Position numbers and translations under genes: made by a program. The notes under the pieces are model-generated. The model did not search any database and was not told the origin of the DNA. It worked only from the letters and a program-made list of their open reading frames with translations. Source: Rhizobium sp. PP-CC-3A-592 (GTDB lineage Bacteria; Pseudomonadota; Alphaproteobacteria; Rhizobiales; Rhizobiaceae). Taken from it: 58,476 bases of DNA. The stretch covers positions 1-58,476 of the forward strand of contig NZ_QJSR01000011.1 of NCBI RefSeq assembly GCF_003217095.1, read 5' to 3'. Positions 7,282 through 15,954 of the stretch are shown in pieces; the first letter of the stretch is position 1, and each line of letters begins with the position of its first letter.

Positions 7282-8802
7282 ATGGTCAACCCTTTGATGC
7301 GAGGTGTGCTTGCGATCGTTGCGGCCGGTCTTGTCTTGCTGCCTGTCACGGCTCTTGCCGGCAAGGACGATGACACGCTCGTTGCGGCCTTTCAGGCGAA
7401 GCTTCCAAGTCTCGATCGCTACCACGCGCCCGGCCGCGAAGGATTTTTGTTGGGCCTCCTTGCCTACGACGCACTGGTCTATCGCGATCCGAATACCTTC
7501 GAACTGAAGCCGCTGCTGGCAACGGCATGGCGGCAGGTCGATGACAAGACCTGGGAATTCGATCTGCGCTCCGGCGTGAAGTTTCACAATGGTGATCCGA
7601 TGACGGCCGAGGACGTGGCCTACAGCCTGTCCTATGCGGCCGATCCTGTGAACAAGGTGTTCAACCGCATGACCGGCGGATGGATCGAGCGCGTTGACGT
7701 GGTCGATCCCCTGAAGGTCCGTGTCGTCGGCAAGCAGGTGACACCGCTGGCGCTCGAATATCTGCTTCAGCTTCCGATCGAGCCAAAAGCATATCGCGAA
7801 GCCGTCGGCATTCAGGGCTTTGCTGAAAAGCCGGTCGGCACCGGCCCCTACAAGATCAGCGGTGGCAGCGGCAACGACGTGATCTTCACCCGCAACGACG
7901 ATTACTTCGAGGGTGGCGGCAAGTCCAAACCCGCGATCAAGACGCTGGTCTACCGGGCCATTCCCGACGTCAACACCCAGGTCGCCGAGCTCATTGGCGG
8001 CGGTATCGACTGGGCCTACTATATTCCGGTCGATCAGGCAGGGAAGCTGAAGATGATGCCTATGGTGGATGTCATCAATGCCGAAACCTTCCGGATCGGC
8101 TTCCTGACGCTGGACGCAGCCGGCCTTTCGAGCCCGGACAGCCCCTTGAAGGACCTGCGGGTGCGCCAGGCCATCGCACATGCGATCGACAGGGACGCGC
8201 TGGCCAAGACCCTCGTCGGCGGCGCGTCGAAGCCAATTGCTTCGGCATGCACGCCCTCCCAGTTCGGCTGTATCGCGGATGTGACGCAATACGGATATGA
8301 CGTCGAGAAGGCCAAGGCGCTGATGGCGCAGGCAGGCTTTGCCGACGGTTTCGATATCGATATCTACGGCTATCGCAGTCGTCCAGTCGCCGAAGCCATC
8401 ATCGGCTATCTGAATGCGATAGGGATCCGGGCGAATTTGCACTGGATGCAGTACTCCGCCGTCATCCAGCAGCGCCGCGATCACAAGACCCCGATCGTCA
8501 TCGACGACTTCGGTTCGGCTGGTATCAACGACGTCGGTGCCATCCTGCCGTTCTTCTTCGCGGAATCACCGGACGACCAGTCGCGCGATCCGGCGGTGAC
8601 GGCTGCGATCAGGGAGGCAGGGTCCACCGCGGATCCCGAACAGCGCAAGGCGCTCTATGCGAAGGCTCTCAAGCGCATCGCCGACGAGGCCTACTGGACG
8701 CCGATGTTCAGCATGCCGGTCAACTACGTGATGTCCAAGGATGTGGCGGTTCCCGTGCCGGCCGACGAGAACGTCGAGTTCTGGCGCGCCACCTGGAAAT
8801 AG
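7282..8802 (+). CDS. Family 5 extracellular solute-binding protein of the peptide-type importer
   Basis: A 506-residue periplasmic binding protein (SBP_bac_5). It has an N-terminal Sec signal peptide ending near residue 25 (LLPVTALAGKDD), then the family signature AYDALVYRD, LATAWRQVDDKTWEFDLRSG and KFHNGDPMTAEDVAYSLSYA. AGGAG lies 8 bases before the ATG. It should capture the substrate in the periplasm and hand it to the permeases encoded next. Family 5 proteins bind peptides, opines, nickel complexes and other ligands, so the substrate cannot be named. Confidence 0.93.
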   Translation: MVNPLMRGVLAIVAAGLVLLPVTALAGKDDDTLVAAFQAKLPSLDRYHAPGREGFLLGLLAYDALVYRDPNTFELKPLLATAWRQVDDKTWEFDLRSGVKFHNGDPMTAEDVAYSLSYAADPVNKVFNRMTGGWIERVDVVDPLKVRVVGKQVTPLALEYLLQLPIEPKAYREAVGIQGFAEKPVGTGPYKISGGSGNDVIFTRNDDYFEGGGKSKPAIKTLVYRAIPDVNTQVAELIGGGIDWAYYIPVDQAGKLKMMPMVDVINAETFRIGFLTLDAAGLSSPDSPLKDLRVRQAIAHAIDRDALAKTLVGGASKPIASACTPSQFGCIADVTQYGYDVEKAKALMAQAGFADGFDIDIYGYRSRPVAEAIIGYLNAIGIRANLHWMQYSAVIQQRRDHKTPIVIDDFGSAGINDVGAILPFFFAESPDDQSRDPAVTAAIREAGSTADPEQRKALYAKALKRIADEAYWTPMFSMPVNYVMSKDVAVPVPADENVEFWRATWK

Positions 8803-8816
8803 GTGCCATTCCTGCG

Positions 8817-8847
8817 CCGGTCACGGGGCGGAGGACGTTCCGACCGG
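8817..8847 (+). other. Possible stem-loop between binding-protein and permease genes
   Basis: CCGGTC at 8817-8822 can pair with GACCGG at 8842-8847 in the 73-base gap after the binding-protein gene. Such intercistronic stem-loops often raise the mRNA level of the binding-protein gene over that of the permeases. It is short, with no U-run, so this is only a possibility. Confidence 0.25.
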
Positions 8848-8875
8848 CCGAACGACGATAAGCGAGTGAACCACA

Positions 8876-9793
8876 ATGGCTTCTTATATTGCGCGCAGAC
8901 TGGGCCTTGCCGTTCTTGTCATGCTGACGATTTCGTTCCTCAGTTTCCTGATGCTGAAAATGTCCGGCGATCTTGCCATTTCGATGGCCGGGGAAGGCAG
9001 CGGGGCAGACTATGTCGAGTTTCTCCGCAAGACCTATGGCTGGGACAAGCCGCTGATCGTGCAATACTGGGACTGGCTGGTGAAGGCGCTTCAGGGCGAT
9101 ATCGGCACATCTTTTTACTACGGCAGCCCGGTGATGACACTGATCGTCGAGCGCATGCCGGCGACCCTGGCTCTCGGCGCCATGGCGATTGTCATGGCGC
9201 TCTGCACCGCCATTCCGCTGGGCATGGCGGCGGGCCGCTATCCTGGCCGGCTGATAGACAAAGTGGCCTTGCTGGTTGCACTTCTCGGCGTCTCCACACC
9301 GATCTTTTGGCTGAGCTTCCTGCTGATCCTCGTGCTCGGCCTGCAATTCGCCGTCCTGCCGATTTCCGGCGGCGGGTCGTTCCGGCACCTGATCATGCCG
9401 GCCATGGCGCTCGCCTTCTACTCCATGCCGGCGATCATCCGCATCTCGCGCGCAGGCATGATCGAGGTAATGCGCTCCGACTATATCCGCACCGCGCGCG
9501 CCAAGGGATTGCGGCCGCACCGGATCTATCTCGGCCACGCGCTCCGCAACACGCTTGTACCGGTGGTGGCGGTTGCCTCCGTCCAGTTCGGCTTCTTGCT
9601 CGGCGGTTCGGTGGTGGTTGAGAATATCTTCGCCATCCATGGCATCGGCTACCTCACCTGGGAAGCGATCAACCAGAACGACTATCCCGTCGTCCAGGCA
9701 GCCCTTCTTGCCGTGTCGTCCGCCTATGTGGTGCTGACCCTTCTTGCCGATATCGTCAATATGATGATCGACCCCCGCATCAGACTGGATTGA
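8876..9793 (+). CDS. Peptide-type ABC importer permease (DppB-like)
   Basis: A 305-residue inner-membrane permease with about six transmembrane segments. The first is RLGLAVLVMLTISFLSFLML, preceded by the ARRLG start typical of DppB proteins. The cytoplasmic EAA loop is visible as YIRTARAKGLRPHRIYLGHA and the C-terminus has VVVENIFAIHGIGYL. The domain order DWLVKALQGDIGTS matches the family. It forms the channel with the next gene product, 3 bases downstream. Confidence 0.94.
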   Translation: MASYIARRLGLAVLVMLTISFLSFLMLKMSGDLAISMAGEGSGADYVEFLRKTYGWDKPLIVQYWDWLVKALQGDIGTSFYYGSPVMTLIVERMPATLALGAMAIVMALCTAIPLGMAAGRYPGRLIDKVALLVALLGVSTPIFWLSFLLILVLGLQFAVLPISGGGSFRHLIMPAMALAFYSMPAIIRISRAGMIEVMRSDYIRTARAKGLRPHRIYLGHALRNTLVPVVAVASVQFGFLLGGSVVVENIFAIHGIGYLTWEAINQNDYPVVQAALLAVSSAYVVLTLLADIVNMMIDPRIRLD

Positions 9794-9796
9794 GCT

Positions 9797-10684
9797 ATGA
9801 CCATGCCCATTATCGAGGACACAGCGACGGCCCGTCTCTGGAAGCGTCCAAGGCTGCCCGTCGGACGCTTCGGACTGATCGTCGGCGCCGCGATCATTGC
9901 CGCCATTCTTTTTGTCGCTTTGCTTGCCCCCTGGATCGCGCCGCACTCGCCCTATGACCAGTCCCTGACGAACCGTTTGATCAAGCCGGTCTTCATGGAT
10001 GGCGGCAGTTGGAACCACGTTCTCGGCACCGACCATCTGGGCCGCGATTATCTGAGCCGCCTCATGTTCGGCGCGCGGCTGTCGCTGATGATCGGCTTCG
10101 GAACGATCCTTATGTCCGCGCTCGTCGGCATCGGTCTTGGCCTCGCCGCCGGATATTTCGGCGGGCGCGTCGATCTCGTGGTGATGTTCCTGCTCACGGT
10201 TCGCCTCAGCCTGCCGATCATGCTGGTGGCGATCTCGCTGGTCGGGCTTCTTGGAAACTCGCTCTTCCTCATGATGGTGATCCTTGCCTGCTTCCTGTGG
10301 GATCAGTTCCTCGTCGTCACGCGCTCCCTAACCATGCGTTTTCGCGATGCCGAATTCGTTCAGGCGGCGCGGGCGGCGGGCCTGTCGGATCGCAAGATCA
10401 TGATCTCGGAAATCCTGCCAAATCTCGTCAGCCCGCTCGTCGTCGTCGCGACGCTGGAAATGGCCCATGCCATTCTTCTCGAGGCTGCCCTTTCTTTCCT
10501 CGGCCTCGGCATACGCCCGCCGGACAGTTCCTGGGGTCTGATGATTGCGGAGGCCAAGGACTTCGTGTTCTTCGAGCCGTGGCTCGTCAACGTTCCCGGC
10601 CTGGCGATCTTCATCCTCGTCGCCGGCATCACGTTCCTCGGCGAGGGCCTGCGGTCACTTTACGCACCCGACGGCTCCCGCTGA
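9797..10684 (+). CDS. Peptide-type ABC importer permease (DppC-like)
   Basis: A 295-residue permease of the DppC group. A cytoplasmic N-terminus leads into a transmembrane segment (IVGAAIIAAILFVALLAPWI), then the conserved HVLGTDHLGRDYLSRLMFGA, then four to five more segments. The EAA loop reads FVQAARAAGLSDRKIMISEI and the C-terminus LEAALSFLGLGIRPPDSSWG. It completes the importer with two ATPases, one binding protein and two permeases. Confidence 0.94.
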   Translation: MTMPIIEDTATARLWKRPRLPVGRFGLIVGAAIIAAILFVALLAPWIAPHSPYDQSLTNRLIKPVFMDGGSWNHVLGTDHLGRDYLSRLMFGARLSLMIGFGTILMSALVGIGLGLAAGYFGGRVDLVVMFLLTVRLSLPIMLVAISLVGLLGNSLFLMMVILACFLWDQFLVVTRSLTMRFRDAEFVQAARAAGLSDRKIMISEILPNLVSPLVVVATLEMAHAILLEAALSFLGLGIRPPDSSWGLMIAEAKDFVFFEPWLVNVPGLAIFILVAGITFLGEGLRSLYAPDGSR

Positions 10685-10786
10685 AGCACGGTTCCGCCAG
10701 AAGAAGCATGCAAAGCGAAACGCATGGCTGCGCGGGGAAACGCGAATACATTCGACATCCCGTATTTTCAAATCCGGAAGAAAGAT

Positions 10787-11851
10787 ATGAACAACGCCCC
10801 GATGGGTCCGCTCGACCGCCGGCTGCTCCGGCGCGTGGCTGAAACGCTCCTTTTCGGTGTCGTGGGTGGAGGCGCCCTGCAGGCAACCGGCTTTCCGGCA
10901 GGCTGGCTCTGCGGTTCCATGGCCGGAGTCATGGCTGCAGCGCTCATGGGCCGCTTGCTGATCGTCCCCGACGGTCTTCGCGGTGGTGCCTTTATTCTGC
11001 TCGGTGCCTCCATGGGCACTGCCCTGACGCCAGAAACTGTCGAGAAGATGGAGACTTGGCCCGTCAGTATCGCCATGCTCATGCTTTCGGTCGCCGCGAC
11101 CATGATGGTCGGCACGCAGTATCTGATCCGGCAGCATGGCTGGGATGTCGCCTCCGCTCGGCTGAGCTCGGTTCCGGGCGCCCTGTCGGCCGTGCTGGCG
11201 ATTGCCAGCGACGTCAAGGGCGATACGGCGAGGATAACCATCAGCCAGACCCTCCGGCAGATCGTTCTCGTCTGCCTCGTGCCGGTTCTTCTTTATTTCG
11301 GCCCCGAGGCCGTATTGGTCGCAAGGCCGCCGGATGCAGATCTCGTCGATCTGGTCCTGATGCTGGCGGCAGGCAGTGCGGGCGGGCTCGTCTGCGCGCG
11401 GCTCGGGGTGCCGGGCGGGCTGCTCGTCGGTGCGCTTCTCGGCAGTGGAGGGTTGCATGCAGCAGGCGGTGTCGCCGGCGTTGTGCCACAGCCGCTGCTC
11501 GTCTTTTCCTATGTCGTCGTCGGTAGCGCCATCGGTTCACGGCTGCGCGGGACACGCATCTCGGTCATTGTCGCAACCTTGCGCCCGGCGCTTGGCAGCA
11601 TTGCCGCCGCCATCGGGATCGCCGCGCTCTTTGCCGGCGCGACCTCAGTCCTGACGGGACTGCCCTTCAACGAGGTCTGGCTAGCGTTTGCGCCCGGCGG
11701 CGTCGAGGCGATGACGATCCTCGCCTTCATTCTCAACCTCGACCCGAGTTTCGTCAGCGCCCATCACGTCATCCGGCTGATCGCCCTGATGCTGCTCAGT
11801 CCGCTCTGGACGATGGGCCTGCCGCGCATCGGCAGGCCCGACGAGGGTTGA
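10787..11851 (+). CDS. AbrB-family (AmoA-regulator-like) membrane protein
   Basis: A 354-residue, very hydrophobic protein of the AbrB membrane family, with two related halves of about five transmembrane helices each. Signs are FPAGWLCGSMAGVMAAALMG in the first half, LSSVPGALSAVLAIASD, and in the second half LLVGALLGSGG and LPFNEVWLAFAPGGVEAMT. The Pro-Gly pair SVPG and the APGGVEAM motif are typical. I chose the ATG at 10787 over the upstream in-frame ATG because GGAAGAAAG lies directly before it. Members are proposed transporters or regulators; none is well defined. It probably follows the importer in the same transcript and is convergent with the amidase. Confidence 0.85.
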   Translation: MNNAPMGPLDRRLLRRVAETLLFGVVGGGALQATGFPAGWLCGSMAGVMAAALMGRLLIVPDGLRGGAFILLGASMGTALTPETVEKMETWPVSIAMLMLSVAATMMVGTQYLIRQHGWDVASARLSSVPGALSAVLAIASDVKGDTARITISQTLRQIVLVCLVPVLLYFGPEAVLVARPPDADLVDLVLMLAAGSAGGLVCARLGVPGGLLVGALLGSGGLHAAGGVAGVVPQPLLVFSYVVVGSAIGSRLRGTRISVIVATLRPALGSIAAAIGIAALFAGATSVLTGLPFNEVWLAFAPGGVEAMTILAFILNLDPSFVSAHHVIRLIALMLLSPLWTMGLPRIGRPDEG

Positions 11852-11868
11852 TTTGTTCGCGTCGGACG

Positions 11869-13239
11869 TTAGACCTGCGGCCAGCGGTGAGCCCACGGGT
11901 ATGCATCCTCGTATTGGCGGGAAATCGTCAGCAGATCCCAGTCGGCGCCGAAGGGGGCGATGAGCTGGAAGCCGATTGGCAGGCCATCTTCGCCGGGGTC
12001 GCCCGGAATGCTGATCGCCGGCAGTCCCGCGGCGTTCACGAAGCCGGTAAAGGCGCGATGATAGGGCGGACCGAAGTCCTCGGCCTTCCAGGGCATGGCG
12101 CCTGCCGACGGCGTCATCACCAGATCGTAGGTCTCGAAATTGCGGGCCAGTTCGGCATAGAGCGCGCGGAACGCCATCAGCGCATCGACATAGTCGATTG
12201 CGCTCAATGATTGTCCCTTTTCGATCATTGGCGGATAGGCGGGGCCGATTTTGCCGGCCCAGTCCTTGTCCTTCAGAAGCCAGGCAAGGCCGGCAGCACC
12301 GACCACCGGCCAATGTTTTTCAAAGACGGCAACGTCGAAGGGTGCCGGGCCGGTATCCACGGTAAAGCCGAGGGCTTCGAGATTGCGGGCCGCCGCGGCG
12401 CAGGAGATCCTGACGGGCTCTTCCACCGGCATGTCGGCGAGCTGCGGAACGTAGAGGATCTTCAGCGCGGTCTTTGCTGGCCCCATGCCGCCCTTTTCGA
12501 AACCATAGGACAGGCGGTCATGCGGATGCGGTCCCTCGATCGCGGCGAACGCCATGGCCAGATCGTCGACGGTGCGGGCGAGCGGGCCGATGATCTCGAA
12601 ATCGTGCAGGATCGGCGGCAGGCCGTCGATGCGACCGACGCGGCCGGTGGAGGGCTTGAGCCCGACAAGTCCGTTATGCGCGGCCGGCCGGCGGATCGAA
12701 CCGCCGCCATCGGTGCCGAAGGCGATCGGCCCGATGCCTGACGCCGTCGCCGCAGCCGCGCCCCCGCTCGACGCGCCGCTGGTCAGCGCGGGGTTCCAGG
12801 GATTGCGCGTGGTGCCGAAGGCAAGAGTATGGACATTGCCGCGGCCGAGCGTGAATTCGGAAACGTTGGTTTTGCCGAGAATGACGGCGCCCTGCTGGCG
12901 CAACCGCGTGACCGGCAATTCGTCCCTGTCAGCAATGTCGTCGATATAGAGATGGCTGCCCCAGGCGCAGCGCAGGCCCTTGACGGGAATATTGTCCTTG
13001 ATCGTGATCGGAATGCCGTCGAAAGCGCCCAGCGGCGTTCCGGCTTCAAAGCGGGAATTGCTGTCGGCCGCCGCCTGCCGCGCACCGTCGGCATCGAGCG
13101 TCGCAAAGAGATTAAGAATTGGATCGACCGTCTCGTTCCGCATGAGAACGGCCTCCAGAACATCGCTGGGGCGCAGCGTTCCTGCCCGGTAGGCCTTGCC
13201 GAGCTGTGTTGCCGAGAGTTGCCAGAGAGGGGTATCCAT
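11869..13239 (-). CDS. Amidase signature family enzyme
   Basis: A 456-residue amidase of the amidase-signature (GatA-like) family. The catalytic Ser-cisSer-Lys set is present: Lys81 in PITIKDNIPVKG, Ser157 in TSGASSGGAAAA and the nucleophile Ser181 in FGTDGGGSIRRPA. The ATG at 13239 has AAGGA 8 bases upstream. It should hydrolyse a carboxamide to acid and ammonia in the cytoplasm; it is not a GatA because the partner GatB/GatC genes are absent. It lies on the same strand as the second LysR gene, 112 bases downstream of it, with a possible LysR-type box in the gap. It probably processes a substrate brought in by one of the flanking importers. Confidence 0.92.
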   Translation of the reverse strand: MDTPLWQLSATQLGKAYRAGTLRPSDVLEAVLMRNETVDPILNLFATLDADGARQAAADSNSRFEAGTPLGAFDGIPITIKDNIPVKGLRCAWGSHLYIDDIADRDELPVTRLRQQGAVILGKTNVSEFTLGRGNVHTLAFGTTRNPWNPALTSGASSGGAAAATASGIGPIAFGTDGGGSIRRPAAHNGLVGLKPSTGRVGRIDGLPPILHDFEIIGPLARTVDDLAMAFAAIEGPHPHDRLSYGFEKGGMGPAKTALKILYVPQLADMPVEEPVRISCAAAARNLEALGFTVDTGPAPFDVAVFEKHWPVVGAAGLAWLLKDKDWAGKIGPAYPPMIEKGQSLSAIDYVDALMAFRALYAELARNFETYDLVMTPSAGAMPWKAEDFGPPYHRAFTGFVNAAGLPAISIPGDPGEDGLPIGFQLIAPFGADWDLLTISRQYEDAYPWAHRWPQV

Positions 13240-13305
13240 CGTGCTTATCCTTGCGATGTCAATTTGGGTATCGGCTCGCAAGCTGTCCGAGGGCAGCAGG
13301 ATTGT

Positions 13306-13317
13306 CCAATAGGAAAC
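13306..13317 (-). promoter_or_regulatory. Candidate LysR box upstream of the amidase
   Basis: On the minus strand this reads TTTCCTATTGG, differing in one inserted base from the TTTCCTATGG found between the second LysR gene and its divergent operon. It lies about 70 bases upstream of the amidase ATG, a usual distance for an activator site. Inferred from pattern only. Confidence 0.35.
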
Positions 13318-13351
13318 CCGGATATCGGCATAGGCAAATGCCAATGCCGCT

Positions 13352-14281
13352 TCAGACGGCCTTCGACTGGATGCCCAGAGCCTCAAGCTCGCGGCTGAAG
13401 GTGCGCATCTGTTCGCGGACCTCGGACAGGAAGGTTTTGGCCAGGCTGGATAGACCAGGCTTGCGCAGGTAGATCGCAACCAGGGTGCGCCGGATTTCCG
13501 GCCGGAAGGCGGCGACCGCTATATCCTGCCGGTTGGGCGGAGTTAGCACCAACGGCAGAGTGATGGCGACGCCGAGCCCCTGCTTGACGAGATCTGCCGA
13601 GACGACGGCATGATTGGTGGTGAGGAAACGGCCGTCGTCGTCCGTCCGGTCGAAGGCAAGGCGAACATCGAATTCCTGGCGCACCTGCTGCCCGAAGAGA
13701 ATGAGGAAGTCGTCTTTGAGATCGTCGGGTGTTACCACCCGCGTTCCTGCAAGGCGATGCTTGGCTGGCAGCAGGCACACCATTTCCGTCGTCAGCATCG
13801 GACGAACCACCAGATCGGGCTGCTCTACCGGGAGGAAGGTGAACCCGATATCGGCAGACCGGTCGCAGACCTGCTTGATCACCTCGCGGCTCGAATAAGC
13901 TTCCAGCTTGATGCGTGTGCGGGGCGATACTGTGCGCACCTTGCTGATGGCCTGCGGGAGGATCCAGCCGGTCAATGGATGGACGGTGGCGATCGACAAC
14001 GTCGAATCATGCTCGCCCCGGAGCTTTGCCGCCCGCTCGCGCAGGATCCGCATGTGATCGAGCACGTCCTCCATGTCGTTCAGCAGCAGTTCGGCATTGG
14101 CCGACAGCTTCATTGGACCGTTGCCGCGAATGATCAGCTCCAGTCCGAGTTGGTTTTCCAGGTCCTTGAGCGCCTGGCTCACCGAGGGCTGCGTGATGCG
14201 GAGCAGCCGCGCTGTCTCCGTCACGCTCATCACGCGGGAAAATAGCCGGAAAACCTCGAGATGACGCAGATTAGGGTTCAT
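13352..14281 (-). CDS. LysR-family transcriptional regulator, paralogue of the first
   Basis: A 309-residue LysR protein. The helix-turn-helix region reads LEVFRLFSRVMSVTETARLL then RITQPSVSQALKDLENQLG, followed by a LysR substrate-binding domain. Residues across the N-terminus are shared with the LysR at 4558-5490, pointing to a common origin. The ATG at 14281 has CGGAG 5 bases before it; a GTG at 14287 is an alternative. It lies between the amidase (same strand) and the divergent amino-acid importer operon, so it probably controls both in answer to a shared substrate or intermediate. Confidence 0.93.
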   Translation of the reverse strand: MNPNLRHLEVFRLFSRVMSVTETARLLRITQPSVSQALKDLENQLGLELIIRGNGPMKLSANAELLLNDMEDVLDHMRILRERAAKLRGEHDSTLSIATVHPLTGWILPQAISKVRTVSPRTRIKLEAYSSREVIKQVCDRSADIGFTFLPVEQPDLVVRPMLTTEMVCLLPAKHRLAGTRVVTPDDLKDDFLILFGQQVRQEFDVRLAFDRTDDDGRFLTTNHAVVSADLVKQGLGVAITLPLVLTPPNRQDIAVAAFRPEIRRTLVAIYLRKPGLSSLAKTFLSEVREQMRTFSRELEALGIQSKAV

Positions 14282-14350
14282 GGACACTCCGGTTTATCGG
14301 GAGGGAGCAGGCGCCGCCCAGCTGCGCGCGCTCCATCACCTGGAGAAGAT

Positions 14351-14374
14351 CATAGGTATTTTCCTATGGAAATA
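14351..14374. promoter_or_regulatory. Candidate LysR operator, CATAGG-N6-CCTATG dyad
   Basis: In the 198-base divergent gap there is an exact dyad, CATAGG at 14351-14356 and CCTATG at 14363-14368. A second overlapping dyad, TTTCC-TAT-GGAAA, is at 14360-14372. LysR regulators usually bind interrupted dyads of this size near the divergent start. The same core is seen at the two other regulated promoters described here. Confidence 0.5.
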
Positions 14375-14479
14375 TAGAAGGAAAGAATTGGACCCGTCCC
14401 TCTCGCCCGGCTTCTATCGCAACCAATGAAGGCGCCCGCCAGGCGCCCGCGCCGAAAAGAACCACAGGGAACCGACGCC

Positions 14480-15277
14480 ATGACGCTTTACATGACGGGC
14501 CTTCATGCCCTTTGCATCACCGCAGCTCTGGGTACGGGGCCGGCATTTGCGCAGGACGCGGCCTACAAGACCAAGCTCGTCTCGCCAGGCACGATCACCA
14601 TTGCCACGACGGGCAACGCGCCGCCCATGACGACGATGGCGGCGGATGGAAGCCTTAGCGGTTTCGACGTCGAGCTTTGCGGCGCCGTTGCCAAGGGCCT
14701 CGGCCTCAAGGCGGAATTCGTCCGCGTCGATTTCGCGGCGACCATCCCCGGCCTCAAGAGCGGCCGCTTCGACATGATCTGCTCGGCCACCGCCCGCACG
14801 CCGCAGCGCCTCGCTTCCACCGACCTGTTCATGACAGACGCGACCATTCCGAACTTTTCGACCGTCCTCGTAAAGGCGGAAGATACCACGATCGCCAGCG
14901 TGAGCGACGTGAAGGGCAAGACTGTCGGCGCGGTGCGCGGCGGGCAGGAAACCAGACTGCTGGCGGATCTTTTCGGTGCCGAGGTGACGGTCAAGGCCTA
15001 TCCCGGTATTGCCGAAGAAATCCTCGATCTGAAGAACGGGCGGATCGACGCGGTGGCCATGAACTACGTGACCGCCACGCATCACGTGCATCTCGATCCC
15101 AGCCTCAAGGTTCTCACGCCAGGCTTTGCCAAGGACGGCGTCTCTCCATACGACCATGCGCTGATCGTCTCGCGCAACGAGCCCGAGCTTCTGGAGGCGG
15201 TGAATGCGCAGCTCGCCGCATTGAGAAGCGACGGCACCGTCGCTGCCCTCAGCAAGACATGGATCGGTAAAGACTGA
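14480..15277 (+). CDS. Family 3 periplasmic substrate-binding protein, amino-acid type
   Basis: A 265-residue binding protein of the polar-amino-acid ABC family. A signal peptide ends near ALGTGPAFAQDA, and the mature part has the classic ITIATTGNAPPMTTMAADGSL, GFDVELCGAVAKGLG, FVRVDFAATIPGLKSGRFDM and ATARTPQRL. The ATG at 14480 precedes the signal peptide directly; upstream in-frame codons would add a charged tail in front of it and look wrong. First gene of a seven- or eight-gene plus-strand operon; it should deliver a small amino-acid-like compound to the two permeases. Confidence 0.92.
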   Translation: MTLYMTGLHALCITAALGTGPAFAQDAAYKTKLVSPGTITIATTGNAPPMTTMAADGSLSGFDVELCGAVAKGLGLKAEFVRVDFAATIPGLKSGRFDMICSATARTPQRLASTDLFMTDATIPNFSTVLVKAEDTTIASVSDVKGKTVGAVRGGQETRLLADLFGAEVTVKAYPGIAEEILDLKNGRIDAVAMNYVTATHHVHLDPSLKVLTPGFAKDGVSPYDHALIVSRNEPELLEAVNAQLAALRSDGTVAALSKTWIGKD

Positions 15278-15306
15278 GGCCGAGGATCGGGCAAGGGGCT
15301 GCCGGC

Positions 15307-15954
15307 ATGGACATAACATTTCTCATCGAGCATTTGCCGACGCTCCTGCGGGCAACGCGCGTCACCGTCGAACTGACAGTGGCGACGCTGGTTCTCTCCA
15401 CGCTTCTTGCTCTCCCGCTTGCGGTCATCGGCATCGAGAAAACAAGCCGCGTCTCCCGCTGGCTGAACGTTTACGCCCTCCTGATGCGCTCCGTACCGAC
15501 GCTCATCGTCCTGTTCTTCCTCTATTTCGGGCTGGCGGAAGTCGGGCTCGTGCTTCCGGCCTTCGCAACGGCGCTTCTGGGTCTCACCATGTCGGCAACG
15601 GCTTATAACCTCGCGATCTTCCGGTCAGGCCTGATGTCCGTTCCTCGCGGTCAGATCGAGGCCGCCCGGGCCCTTGGTATTCCTGACTGGCGGATCTGGA
15701 CCTTCATCGTCTATCCCCAGGCAATGCCGGTTCTGCTGCCCATCTATCTGTCGAATGCGACGCTGGTCCTCAAGGGTACGTCCGTCGCCTCGATCATCAC
15801 GATCCCCGAACTAACCGCGACGGCCAACGAGATCGTGTCCCTGACCTACCGCCCTTTCGAGATCCTTCTCGGCTCTGCCGCCATCTATGTGGCTCTCGGC
15901 GGTCTTCTGTCGCTGGCGTCCAGATATGCGGAGCGGACATGGAGAACACGATGA
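15307..15954 (+). CDS. Amino-acid-type ABC importer permease (HisM/GltK-like)
   Basis: A 215-residue permease with about five transmembrane segments and the HisM-type start FLIEHLPTLLRATRVTVELT. The EAA loop reads QIEAARALGIPDWRIWTFIV. Its stop overlaps the start of the AroM-like gene as ATGA at 15951. With the second permease downstream it would form the heterodimeric channel of the importer. Confidence 0.92.
   Translation: MDITFLIEHLPTLLRATRVTVELTVATLVLSTLLALPLAVIGIEKTSRVSRWLNVYALLMRSVPTLIVLFFLYFGLAEVGLVLPAFATALLGLTMSATAYNLAIFRSGLMSVPRGQIEAARALGIPDWRIWTFIVYPQAMPVLLPIYLSNATLVLKGTSVASIITIPELTATANEIVSLTYRPFEILLGSAAIYVALGGLLSLASRYAERTWRTR

Noticed and set aside
7267-10036. Long minus-strand frames of 405 and 438 residues
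   Set aside because: They lie opposite firmly identified importer genes, are His- and Asp-rich in the way of GC-rich antisense frames, and have no family resemblance.
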